From NCBI GenBank assembly GCA_016858145.1, contig JAEHOE010000035.1, positions 372,001 through 436,000 on the forward strand: a stretch of DNA of 64,000 nt, written 5' to 3'. The position numbers were made by a program, and so were the translations under genes. Under the pieces are notes generated by a model. It was not told the origin of the DNA, did no database searches, and worked only from the letters and a program-made list of their open reading frames with translations. This DNA comes from Edaphochlamys debaryana. Lineage: Eukaryota; Chlorophyta; Chlorophyceae; Chlamydomonadales. Below, piece after piece: positions 23,501-34,040 of the stretch (position 1 is the stretch's first letter; the number at the start of each line of letters is the position of its first letter).

Positions 23501-23701
23501 TCCTCCGCATCCACCGTGTCCAACGGTGCCGTAGGCTTGTGCGCGCGAGGCCCCGCCCCGTACCGTTGATGCTGGATTGCCCGCTCCGCAGCTGGAGTGC
23601 TCCATGCTCCTGTCCCGTGCCGCTTGCGTCCTGCCTCCCTCCAGGCCCTGCGTGACGTCCACGAGGTGCACCCCGCCTGGGCCCACCTGCGCACGCCCTA
23701 G
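20530..23701 (+). CDS. KCS: 3-Ketoacyl-CoA synthase (FAE1/KCS-type elongase condensing enzyme)
   Basis: Condenses malonyl-CoA with long-chain acyl-CoA, the first step of very-long-chain fatty acid elongation at the ER. Ten exons in frame: 20530-20625, 20818-20859, 21146-21337, 21512-21700, 21878-22095, 22345-22588, 22802-22832, 22967-23072, 23325-23439 and 23645-23701, giving 429 residues. Recognisable are VFLVDLAVFKPP, ERSGL-like FARSGLSRDRTYLP, DIDILVTTCSIYCPTPSLAS, the active-site loop GGMGCANGV with the nucleophilic Cys, VLHAGGAKVLD with the catalytic His, and YGNVSSSSTWYAL with the catalytic Asn. An in-frame TGA ends at 20514, so 20530 is the first possible start without an upstream intron. 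Plant KCSs are about 490-550 residues with two N-terminal membrane helices, which are missing here. The exon 6 donor is inferred. Confidence 0.9.
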
Positions 23702-24416
23702 ACACCGCAGGCCCTAGCTGGGCGCACGGCGGCGGTCGCATCGCCGCAAGGTGGGGCCGAGGAGGGGGCGGGCCGGAAGCCCGGAAGATGCGTGCGGTAG
23801 GGGGCCGAGGATTTAGGGGGCTGGGTCTTTGCGGGCCATCCGGGCGAAGGCCAAGCCCCAGTCCGAGGCCAAATGCAAGCCGTTCTGCCGCCTCCCCTTG
23901 ACGCTCCCCCTTCCTCCAGGTTGCGTGGCCCCAGCCCTCCTTCCCGTACGGCCCGCGCGGGAGTGTCACGGCAGGCGTTCAAAACCGTGCAACAGACGAG
24001 CTCCTGCTGCTGCTGCTGCCGTACAGCGGGGAACAAGACGAGGACAACCGAGCCGAGGAGGACAAATGCCGTACATGACACATGACGTCTGATACGGATG
24101 TGTATTATGCTCACGATCCATCTCTCCGACCCATGGAGTTAGGTAGTACGTCGTCCCGTGCATCCATGATCAATAATGAGCACCCGGTAGTGTATTCAGG
24201 GGCTGCTTGTGGGGATGTCAAGGCCAGGGGAACCCCACGAGGGAAGCCGGCGGGCCTAGCTATGAGTGCTCCCTTTATGTGGCGCACGGTCAGCACTCGC
24301 AGCCTGCGCGCGATTAAGCGTGCACGGACGCTGCTGCCATCCAGTGGTCTAGCCGTGTCGCTTGAGGCCTGTGGTGTCAAGTACGGTAGCAGCCCGCGGG
24401 CGCTTTGGGCGTCCTC

Positions 24417-24421
24417 TGTAA
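24417..24421 (+). terminator. Candidate TGTAA poly(A) signal for KCS
   Basis: TGTAA about 716 bases after the KCS stop codon. Assigned by position only. Confidence 0.4.
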
Positions 24422-24600
24422 GAGTTGTGACCGGAGGCTTCGGGGCGGGGGTGCATGCTTGCAGTGTGCCTGCTGGAGTCTGTGCGAGAACCCGGCTAAG
24501 CAGCGGCTGATGAGAATAAGAAAGGAGAGGCTGCGGCCCACCGAGTTGCCCTCCCTCGTGAGTTGCAACGAGAGGGAGCGCAAGCTTGGACCCAGGCACG

Positions 24601-24605
24601 TTACA
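24601..24605 (-). terminator. Candidate TGTAA poly(A) signal for the F-box-like gene
   Basis: TTACA on the plus strand, so TGTAA on the minus strand, about 130 bases past the stop codon at 24733. It faces the KCS signal 180 bases away, as expected for convergent genes. Confidence 0.45.
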
Positions 24606-24732
24606 CGCACTCGACCTCACATGGCCGTCAGCCCTGTAGCCTGTTCCTGCCTCCTCCTACTAGCTCAGCAACATCAGCGCCAGACCTCCTCACACCCGAT
24701 TGATGTAATCTCCAGCCCACTTGGTTGAGGCC

Positions 24733-26251
24733 CTACAGCACCGCAGCACCGACCAGGCCCTGGCCCCACCCCGCGACCGCCGGCCCCCCTGGACCTGCCG
24801 CTGCCGCCGCCACCACGCCCGCAGCCACCCCTGCGCCCCCCGCCGCTGCCGCCGCCGCTGCGGGGTTCCATGCTCGCCGCAGCGTTGCAGCCGTGGGCAC
24901 CAGGTACACGTGGCAGGGCCCGTCGGAGCCCACCACCAGGGAATCCACCCCCGCCGCCAGCGCCTGCACGTCGCTCCGCCGCAGCGACCCGCCGCCGCCG
25001 CCGCCCCCGGCGGCGCAGTCCGCGCCAGCCCCGCTGCCCCGTCGCGCCTCCGCCATCGGCGCCTTGCCGCCGCCCTCTCCCCCTCCTACGCCCGCCCCTC
25101 CCCCTCCGCCACCTGCTCCTCCCCCTTCCTCATCCCCTCCTCCGCCTTTCCCGCCTCCGCCTCCGCCTCCGCCGCTGTCTGGCGGGAACGTCAGCCGCAG
25201 CACGGCGGGGCACAGGAAGGCGCCGTCCAGCGCCGCCAGCACCGCCGCCAGCCACCGCAGCGCCGCTGCCGACGGCACCGCCGCCGCCGCCAGCGCCAGC
25301 AGCGGCACGCGCTCTGGGAAGGAGCCCCGTTCGAAGGCGCTGCGCTGTGAGGCAGAACGGACGACGCGAGCGGAGCACCACATGGGCACCGCCGGACGGC
25401 CTAGGGCGGCAGAGGTGGCGGTGGCGGTGGCGGTGGTTGTGGAGGCGGCGGCAGCGGGGGCAGGCGTGCTGGTTGGAGGCTGGGCGGGGGTTGGAGGAGC
25501 GGGGGAGGGGGAGATGGGGGCGGTGGGGCTGCCAAGGCTGGTGTGTGACGGGGCGTGGGGGCTGGACCCGTCGTGGAGGCAGAGGCGGATGGTTTGGGGG
25601 ATGCGGTTGACGCGGGTGCGCTTGGAGCCACCGCCAACGCCCGCCAGGTGGGCCAGGTCGGACAGCCAAGCCACCTGCGGGGGGGTGGAAGGGTTTAAAG
25701 GGGATCAGCGGAAAATGGGGGTTAGCGAGGTTGAGTCAGGAGCGGTCCGCAGCACAAGGCTCGTCACGGTAGGGCGAGGGAGAAGGGGGGAGGGGTTGAG
25801 CGGTGGAGTAGCCCTGGGCCGAAGCTGTGTTTCGCGTGGCTGGCATAGAGAAGGTGCAGGTCGAGGGCCCCTCCACGCATCAAGGAGGTAGAGGGAGCCG
25901 CCCAACGAGCTACAAACCTTATGCGGAAAGCTTCGTCCTTAAACTGACCCCACGCACCCGAGCCCCGTCTACCCCAACCCCCGCTCGCCCCACCTTGAGC
26001 ACAGCGCCTGCACAGGCTCGGTTCGCCGTATCGACATGTTGCGAGACGTAAGCGCGCCAGTCCCGGCACACGAGCATCAGCGCTACGATATCGCGCGCCG
26101 GGTTGAGGCACATGCCGGCCCGAAACACCGGCATCCGGAAGTCGCTCAGAACATAGTCCAGGAGACGGTGCTGTACTTCTTCCGGCATCCAGCAAGCGAG
26201 GTCATCGTCGAACGCCAGGCGAGCCCTAGTGGCCTGAGCCCGAGTCTTCAT
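24733..26251 (-). CDS. F-box-like hypothetical protein with Gly/Ala/Pro-rich body
   Basis: Two exons, 25994-26251 and 24733-25674, join in phase to give 399 residues. Residues 18-72 read like an F-box: DLACWMPEEVQHRLLDYVL, then DIVALMLVCRDWRAYVSQHV. F-box proteins are usually substrate adaptors of SCF ubiquitin ligases, but this match is by eye only. The rest is low complexity: Ala/Pro/Thr-rich, then a poly-Gly stretch. Between the low-complexity tracts lie two ordered segments, one around RWLAAVLAALDGAFLCPAVL and one around SDVQALAAGVDSLVVGSDG. No substrate-binding repeat is seen. The initiator at 26251 is preferred because starts further upstream would overlap the 5' UTR and start of the divergent redoxin gene. 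The long plus-strand frame at 24725-25891 is a shadow of this gene. Confidence 0.6.
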
Positions 26252-26463
26252 CTCGCGCAAACAGCTGCTGAAGCTCGCTGTGGGGACTAGCGTGCTTTGT
26301 ACTGGCTCGGTCTGGTCTTTGAGTATTCTGCGGCCGCGGGCTGCTCTGCAGCAGCCCGGCCAACCATCGCAATCGCGTGCAAGCAGGCTCTCCCTGCCGT
26401 GTGTTGCCTGGTCTCCGCAGACTCCCCGTGTCTCCACCGCCATTTCACTTTGAAGTTGCAACA
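26252..26463. promoter_or_regulatory. Compact divergent promoter, F-box-like and redoxin genes
   Basis: Only 212 bases separate the two start codons, so this short stretch must drive both genes. No TATA box is apparent. It includes a GCGGCCGC-like core near 26330. Confidence 0.45.
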
Positions 26464-29265
26464 ATGGCCATGCTAGCTATGCGCCGTTCCGCGCTGGCCC
26501 GCTCTGGCGCGGCGACTCGTCAGCTTGGCGTGCCCGCGCGCCAGCTGCACATGACCCGCCACGTGGCCTACGCGAAGACAGAGAGCGTGGACCTGCCGGT
26601 CGGCGAGCCCGCGCCTCACTTCGAGGTGGGTCGATTCTTGCGCATGCATGGCGCGATTCTGCCGCCTGCGCCCACGTCGGCCGCCACCAAGCGGTCCTGG
26701 GCTCTTCAGATACCCCCGCGACCACAAGGCGCCCCTTGCAAGCCTCCGCCGCGTCTGCTTGTAACGCCCTCACGGCGTGCTCTTAGTCCCCTCCATTTCC
26801 CCTCCCCTCCCTCGACACCCGACTCGCCGACCCCCCCCTCAGCTGCCCGATGTGGTCACGGGCAAGAAGGTGCGTACGGCAGGATGCGGCGCTAGCATGG
26901 GCGTGCGTCCTTTGAGGTGTCCTGCCCTTGACCCATGGAGGCTTTGGGGGCACGCCGGCGGACAGCTCCTGTGTGCCTTGTGGGTGCTGGCCAAGGCGTA
27001 GGCGCTCCGTTTCGCGCGGCTCCTCGACAGGTCAGCCTGAACGACTTCAAGGGCGCCCCCGCCACCCTGGTCATGTTCATCTGCAACCACTGGTGCGGGC
27101 GGGGCAGGGGGCAGACGGGTCCACGGGTGGGTTTGGGGCAGACCCAACCATGCACCATAACTCGCGAGGCCGGTCTCAGACCCTATCCCCAAGTAAAGCT
27201 TCACCTCACCGGCCGTGTTTTGCCCCCTTCGCCCTCCTTCGACCTCCCCCCTGTCCCTTGGCCGCTCCCCTCAGCCCCTACGTGGTCCACCTCAAGGGGG
27301 CAATCGGTGAGGCTCCACAGGCCCTGGGGGCTGGGCAGGTCCTGGGTTTGGGTAACAGTCTAACAGCGACCCTCCTCCCCGCGCTTCCTCCACCTTCTCA
27401 CGACTCACGACTCTCACGACCTTCCTGCCTCACTCTCCCTGCTCGCCCTCCCCCTCTGCCATCATCTCTCTCCCTCCCCTACCAGTGGACGTGGTGACTG
27501 AGTACGGCGCCAAGGGGCTCAAGGCGGTGGCCATCTCCTCCAACAGCATGCAGACGCACCCGCAGGTGGGGGCAGGGCTGGGGGGGGGGGTAGGGAGGGG
27601 AGGGGCGGGGCGGGGCACGCGGACGCACCTGCATGTGCAGAGCCAGGGCGCGGTGGGTGAGGGAGGGGAAGGGCGGGCTGCGGTAAGTTGTCGAGCTGCG
27701 GGCTGTGGAGAGGAGGGGGGCCATCAAGGGGGAAGGGGCAGGGGGGTGGTGCTTGTCGAAGGGGTTGGGGCGTGGTGCGACCTTATCGGGTAGCTGGGGT
27801 GCTGGGCAGGAGGGTGGGGTCAGGGGACTGGCTGACTCGAGATCAAGTTGCGAGCCCCGAACCGAAGGGCTCCCTGGGCCTGTCTCTCCCCCACGAACCT
27901 TCACCCCCCTGTCCCCACAGGACGGCCCTGAGAAGATGGCCGAGGACGCCAAGGTGGGCCGGGGGGTGGCGATTGGCGGCCGAGCGGTTGATGGCTGGTT
28001 GGTTGGTGGCCGGCTTTGGGACTGTCATTAACAGTCGAGCCTGTCGTACTCCCGTGCAGAAGTACAAGTACAACTTTCCGTACCTCTTTGACGAGAGCCA
28101 GGAGGTGGCCAAGGTGTGACGTCAGGAGGTCGTCCTAGCGCAGAATGCAGCAAGGGCATGGCCTCGGGCGGGGAAGGGGCGCCGCAGACCGGCGCCGCAT
28201 GAGCTTATGCCACAGTTTGCCTGCTGAGTTGCTGCCCATGGCCGGGCCGCCCTCGAAGCGCGGCCCCCCCTCCACCGTGCACTGCCCTGTGGCGTGCTCC
28301 ATGAGTCCTGTCCCCCGACCCCCCACCCCAGGCCTACAAGGCCGCCTGCACCCCCGAGTTCTACGTTTTCGATAAGGACATGAAGCTTACCTACCACGGA
28401 CAGGTGCGGGCCTGGCTGTGGAAGAGTTGGACAGGGCAGGGGGGCCCGTACTGTGCTCTTCAGACGCCAGCAATGTAGGCCGCACATATCACTGACAGCC
28501 CGCCCCCACATGTCTGGGGGTGGCTACCACGCGGCAAGGCCCCGACGCCCCGGCCCCGCCCCTCTTTCCCCACACACGCAGTGGGACGCCACCCGCCCCA
28601 AGCAGGACCCACCGCACGTGCCCACGAGTGAGCCCAGCAGTCCCGAGGGGGGAGGGTGGGAGCGGGCAAAACGTGCTTGCCGCTACGCCAATGCTTCCCT
28701 TCCGTGCATGAGCAGTCCTTCACACCGACCTCCGCACCCCCCCCGCCCCTCAGGCGCCGACATCCGTGCCGCCCTGGACGCCACGCTGGCCGGCAAGCCC
28801 GCGCCCAAGTCCCGCCCCTCCATCGGCTGCAACATCAAGGCGCGTTTTGGGGGGGGGGGTGCGGCATCCGGGGAAGGGGACAAGGGGCATGGGGGTCTCA
28901 CGGGGAGTAGAAGCATGCGTTCGGTGAAGTGGGTCGGGCGGTGTCTTATGGGTTTGCCCTTCATGTGTGCCGGGCTAGCTGCAACACCGAGCCGCGCATG
29001 GGGAAGAGGGATGTATTGGCCCAAGGGGCTGTGGGAAGCATGCAGTTGGCGGGAAGCGGTTCGGGCAGCCTCGAGGCTTGCAGCTGCTCCACTGCCGGGT
29101 CTAACGCACTGGAGTTGTTCCCTCTCCATCCTCCTTTTACACCTCACCTGTGCGCGCCCTCGTAAGTTGCATTGCAAGTTGCTTTAACACTTAACCTCCC
29201 TCCCCATGCAGTGGACCCCCGGCAAGGAGCCCGACTACTACGGCGCCCAGATCGTTAAGAAGTGA
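26464..29265 (+). CDS. Thioredoxin-fold redoxin (AhpC/TSA-like) with organelle presequence
   Basis: A thiol oxidoreductase-like protein of 235 residues. Eleven exons in frame: 26464-26625, 26843-26869, 27031-27092, 27275-27306, 27486-27565, 27921-27953, 28060-28113, 28332-28403, 28582-28627, 28754-28839 and 29212-29265. Residues 1-40 are Arg/Ala/Ser-rich without acidic residues (MRRSALARSGAATRQLG), like a mitochondrial or plastid targeting peptide. The redox motif CNHC is followed by PYVVHLKGAI; its second Cys codon is split by intron 3. Further hallmarks are GLKAVAISSN, FPYLFDESQEVAKAY, CTPEFYVFD and a C-terminal GCNIKWTPGKEPDYY. The same order occurs in bacterial thioredoxin-family proteins with CNHCPYV. 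The intron after 28839 starts with GC, and the conserved NIKW junction supports that splice. Confidence 0.88.
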
Positions 29266-30121
29266 GGCAAAGGCCGGAGCTTTGGGAGACGGGGTTGTTA
29301 GGGAGTGAGGCGCGGGCCGGACGCGCAACGGCCGGGAAGCAATGGCGATCGGGCGCTGCATGTGGAGTGGGCGAGCGAGTCGATGCGAGAAGAGGAGATG
29401 AGACGTAGGGGAAATGAAGGTACTGGGACTGAGTGATTAGTACGGTAGTTGTGGGTACGGAAACAGGTACGGAACAGGTACGGAAAGCGGCGGCTACTTC
29501 CGTACCTCTGGCCATGGCTGCGACCCTTGTACTGTGCGAGCGTGTGAGCGAGGTCAAGGGCGCATTCCTGGCGGTGTGGCAGAGACTGAGGCAGAGAAAC
29601 GGTATGTAACTCGGAGCAACCTGCACCTCGCCCAAGGGATGGCCCTGACGCCTGACCTGGACCTGTTTCGTGCTGCTCCACCGCATGTGGTGGCGCGCCT
29701 GACCGGCGTGGCTGCGTCGGCCCGGGCTTGGTCTCACAGATGTAAGCGAGGACGGGTACCCTACCGGTACGCACCGCGGTGACGTATGCCACGTACCCGC
29801 GGCGCCTCGGCACCCCCGGCCGTCAGGGGCCGTCCCGCGGAACCCGCGCCGCTTCCATGCTCCACGGCTCTTCCCTCAGCTGCACGACTCGGCAGCAGGG
29901 ACAAGGGCAGGGGGATGAGCAGCGCAGCGGGAGCAGGGCGAGCGTGGCACTCGCGCTTCATGGGTGTTTGTGGATGTGAGAAGGGGTGACGCGGGGCTGG
30001 TCGGGCAGCCACGGGGAGGACTGGGGGGTGGAGGGTGGTCGCGGGCACGCAAGGCGGAAGTTGCCGTGCAGGGCGTTGACCACTTGACTACGGAACTGAC
30101 ATGTCAGCGCGTTGCCAGGCG
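29266..30121. other. Redoxin 3' UTR and intergenic region
   Basis: No gene is supported. Candidate TGTAA signals occur at 29605-29609 and 29741-29745. A cluster of GTACGGAA-type words lies at 29435-29510. Confidence 0.4.
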
Positions 30122-30147
30122 TATATACATCTTGCAGCACAATGTAG
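30122..30147 (+). promoter_or_regulatory. TATA-like box and minimal upstream ORF of the coiled-coil gene
   Basis: TATATA at 30122-30127 lies 55-60 bases before the chosen start at 30182. Just downstream, at 30142-30147, is ATGTAG, a start codon followed directly by a stop. Whether the latter is in the mRNA depends on the transcription start, which should fall near 30150. Confidence 0.45.
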
Positions 30148-30181
30148 AGAAGCAGGCCCGTTTCACCGCAACGCAGAAGAC

Positions 30182-32935
30182 ATGGACACTATGGCAACAG
30201 ACAATTACTCCGCTCTGCGAGCGCGCGTCCACCACCTGAAACAGCAGCACAGCGAAGCCATGCAATCTGTCAAGGCTCACGCGGAGGTGGGCCTTGCTGC
30301 GGCCAGGCCGTGCGGCGACAGCTGCGACTGTCTTGACCCCGACGCGATTCTTTCCGTGGCTACAGGTGGATGTGGCTTCCCTGGCGAGCCGCTGCTCACA
30401 ATTGGAGAGCATAAATGCAAGCCTTAGCTCGGAAAACGAGAAGCTGCGCGAGAAACTGCGCGACACCACGGAGCGAGCAGCGAAACTCCGCAGACACCAT
30501 GAGAGGTAAGAACTCACAGACCTGAAATGCACTGTCTGGCTTGGTCTGGACAACTTTGCGGCGCCGCGGTCAGTCATGGCCGCCACCGATTCGACTGCCG
30601 ACGCGGCGGTCTCGCGCGCAGGGAGCAGCAGAAGCTTCGTGACCAAGTGGAGGCCCTGGAGTCGTCTTCAGCAGGCGTGGAGCAGGGCTGGGCGGCCAAG
30701 CTGGTACGGGGGAGTAGGGTGGGGGAAGGTGGAAGCAAGCGAGGGGGGAGGGGGCAGTCGTGCCTGGCGGCCAGAAGTGAACTGGTACCGGGGCCTGAGG
30801 CCGTCTTGGGCGTTCAGGGCTGCAGGTTGCCTGGCCTGGAATGATGAGCGCTCATTACGTGCCGACCCCCAACCTTTCGCGCAGGCGGAGGTGGAGGCCG
30901 CGGCCGCCGTCCGAGCGGAGGCGATGGCGGTCGAGTTGGAGTCCCTCAAACGCAGACAGGTGAGCGCACGGGCAAGGCGGGCGAGCATGCGCGTGAAGCG
31001 AAGGTGGAGGTTAATTTTCCAGGTCAAAGAGATTACGTGGACTGGCCAAGGGCGACGGGCCGCTCCTTGTGTGTTGCCGGGGATTTGCCGGAGGCTCCCG
31101 TGTCCCACTGCCTGTGACCCAAAGTCCATGGGTGGTAGAGGACTGATCAACTCCTTCCCCCATCTCCAGGATGCGGAGATCGCGCGGCTCAAGGAGGAGC
31201 ACAAGGCCTCCCTGACGGACATCGACGAGTGGTGCCGGGGCGAGATCGAGGCGGTGCAGCATAACGCCCGCAAGCAGGCGGCGCAAGCGCACATAGCGGT
31301 GGAGCAGTGGTGGGTCGAGACGGGGGGCATGTGATTGGGCTCATGCGTTGTGGAGGAAGGCTGCTGAAGTGGGCAAGGGAGGGACGTTGCCTTAGGGTTG
31401 CCTCTTTGCTCCCGGAGGTTGTCGATGTGTCTATAAGCTTTGCGGTTGCGGGCGAGTTGCCAAGCGAGTGCATTTATCCCGCCCCGTGGATCTGCAATCC
31501 ATGCCCTCTTTCCCAGGCTTGCACCCGAACGTTCTTTGCCCTGTCTGACCCTCCAGGCAGCGCAAGTACGACGAGGCCCAGCAGGCCGCTGCGGAGCTCG
31601 AGCGAAGCCGGAGAGAGGAGGAAATGCGCGCACTGCAGGTGCGGGCGTGCGAGGCGCTGGTTGGGCGTGGGTGGCCCCTTGTCGATGGCCTCTACAGCCG
31701 CACGGTGCCCCTCACCGGGTACTCAAAAGCAGGACCTTGGGGTTTGCGCGGCACCATGCTTTCCTCCTTGCCGCCGCTCATGTCCCGCACCCTGGACCCA
31801 CCTGCAAAGCACCTGGTGCGTGTGAACAGTAGTAGGGCGCGGGCCGAGCTCCGTCCCCGTCCCTGTTTATCCCCCCCCTTTCAGCTGGCCGGTGACCTGG
31901 CCTCCGCACACGAGGCGCTCGCGGCCGCTCAGGAGGAGCTGCTGAGGCTGCAGCGGCAGCGGGCGGAGGAGGCGGCGCAGGCCGAGGAGGCGCGGAGGGA
32001 CGCCGAGGCACGTGCAGCGGAGCAGGTGAGGGCCAGCGTGGCTGGCGGAGAGGATGCCGGCTGTGATGTGCTGGCTCCGAGCGGGGGAGAGCCATTGGGG
32101 CCGGGGGTGACCTGCATTGTGCGGGCCGTTGTTACGGTAGCTGCGTCGCCGCCGCCGCTTGCCTTGCCCCCCACCCCTGCCACACGACACGCGTCACCAC
32201 AGCCTCCCTCTTGCTGTGCGGCCCCAACCCCAGCTGGAAGCCCAAGCGGCGGCCCACACGGCAGCCCTGTCCAATATTGAGGTGCGCTTGGGTACTCCTG
32301 CGACAGACAAGGGTGGTGGCGGAGAGCATCGTGATGGCGGGGTGCTAACATTAGTCTTAACCTTAGGCGGAGCCACGATGAGGGTAACCAATGCTGGCTT
32401 TGCATGGCCCCGTGGCTGGGGGACAGAGCGAGGTCGCGTGCGTGACCGTTCGCATTGCTACTCCGCAGGTCCGGCTGGCGGCGGTGGTGTCACGCAAGGA
32501 CGCCACAATTACCGCCCTTCGCACGGAGCTGCAGGTAGGGCTGCTGTTAATAGGGGGAGGCCAGGGGGAGGGCGGGGCAGCTGACTGGCCGGTGCATGGC
32601 TACCGTAAAAGCAAGCGTGCAATGCAGAGGCCATGGCCGGTGCGGGGTGGGTCGCGGCCACGGTCGGCAGCTGGCCGGCGGTGCAGGATGGGCTTTGACG
32701 AGAACAACGCAGGGTGCAGGGCGCAGGGTGGGGGCACCGCCTGTTGAAGCGCTTGCAATAGGCTGGGGACGAAGATGCGAGCAGGGCAGAAAGTGCGCTA
32801 TCAGAGTGCTTGCGGCGGCCGTTTAGGTAGCCAGCGCCGATACGCGGCCCCCTTCCCATACCTCCATGCTCTCGCCCCTTCCCCTCACGCCTGCAGAAGA
32901 CGCACGAGACGCTGCTGGCGCTGCGGGGCGTTTGA
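30182..32935 (+). CDS. Coiled-coil protein of unknown function
   Basis: Ten exons in frame: 30182-30286, 30366-30505, 30622-30703, 30885-30959, 31170-31309, 31557-31638, 31885-32025, 32234-32281, 32469-32534 and 32897-32935, giving 305 residues. Nearly the whole chain is Glu/Lys/Arg/Ala/Leu with heptad spacing, for example ENEKLREKLRDTTERAAKL, ARLKEEHKASLTDIDEW and LVRKDATITALRTELQ-type endings (here VSRKDATITALRTELQ). There is no signal peptide, membrane segment or enzymatic motif. Similar short coiled-coil proteins occur in centrosome and cilium proteomes, but no specific family is recognised. An in-frame ATG at 30101 lies upstream of the TATA-like box, so 30182 is preferred. Confidence 0.8.
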
Positions 32936-34040
32936 AAGCACCCGTCTGAAAGGTGGACGAGCAAGTGAGCGTGGCGCCTGACAGGGACTCTTAGGGAGAG
33001 GGCGTTGCCCTCCTGCCCTGCTAGCGTCTGTCAGCTCTGGGTCTACCGGCACGCTGGGGCGGCCCTGTCACCGTCACACATTGAGGCAGGCTTGGCAGAG
33101 AGCAGGGCAACGAGGGGCCAAGCCAAGTAGGGCACGGAGAAGAAGGTCGAGTCAGGCATACTCGGGATGCTGGGATGCGCTACGGTCGCTTTTGGGTGTG
33201 GCAAGGGGACGTGGAGTGCCGTGCCGCTGAGAGATGCGGCTACGGTGAAGTCAGATACGGTAATGAAGTCATGTTGCAGGCTAGAGCCCAGGACGGACCG
33301 GGCCGGGCTGGGCTGTGAACGTGTCAAAGAGCGTTAGAGCAGCCAGGGCGGGAAGGAGAGTGCGGAAGGGCAACCCACACTTCGGAGGCAAGGTGCACGT
33401 ACCGGTAGCCGCTCAGGCACAGACTTTGGGCACAGGCGCGGCTCAAGCGGTCGTGGGGGCGCTAGACAACGGGGCGGGCCAGCGGGGGTACCGTATGGCA
33501 CGACGGCGGACCCCTGGGCCAGCGCAGGGGTGCTCCGCTCAAGCCCCTCATCTATAACTGCGGCATGTTAACCTCGAATACGACGGAGAGGGCGCGCGCC
33601 GCAAAGAGGGCTGCCATCGGATGGGATGCGGGCAGCTAGGAACTCCTTCACCCAATTGGCCCGCACAAGAATGCAGGAGCTACGGGAGCAAGCAGCATGC
33701 CGTTTCGCGGGCTGGCAGGCCGCGCTTTGCGGAGCTGAAGGTAAAGGATGCACGCCCGCGGAAACACCGGCGGCCGTGTTTAAAGCACACACTGCGTTAA
33801 GAGTGCAAGGCATGTATGTCGAGACGGCGGCGCGTGTTCCGTCGCGAGCTCACAAGTCGTTGTTGGGGGCGTTTGGGGGTGCGCAAAAGAGGGTGATGCG
33901 CAGATCAGGGCCCCCGCCGTTAATGTGCACCCCGCCTGCTTCCTCCTCAGCTCTTGAATTGCACTAGCACTTACTAGGCCAATTCCAGCTGCCAACCGCG
34001 GCTGCAACCCGTCCTTCCCGCGTCAGCTCTAGAGATAAGC
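32936..34040. other. Intergenic region, coiled-coil to BCCP
   Basis: About 1.1 kb without a supported gene. The open frame at 33626-33967 has no recognisable motif or splice context. The region must hold the 3' UTR of the coiled-coil gene and the BCCP promoter. Confidence 0.4.

Larger units (their letters stand above)
23702..24732. other. Intergenic region between convergent KCS and F-box-like genes
   Basis: Holds the 3' UTRs of both genes. The KCS gene has a plus-strand TGTAA at 24417-24421. The opposite gene has a minus-strand TGTAA at 24601-24605. Nothing coding is supported. Confidence 0.5.

Noticed and set aside
24725..25891. Long plus-strand open frame of 388 codons
   Set aside because: It is the shadow of the minus-strand F-box-like gene; its Ala/Pro/Arg composition is typical of antisense frames in GC-rich DNA and it lacks motifs.
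33626..33967. Open frame between the coiled-coil gene and BCCP
   Set aside because: 113 codons without family motif or clear promoter; an isolated frame of this length is expected by chance at this GC content.
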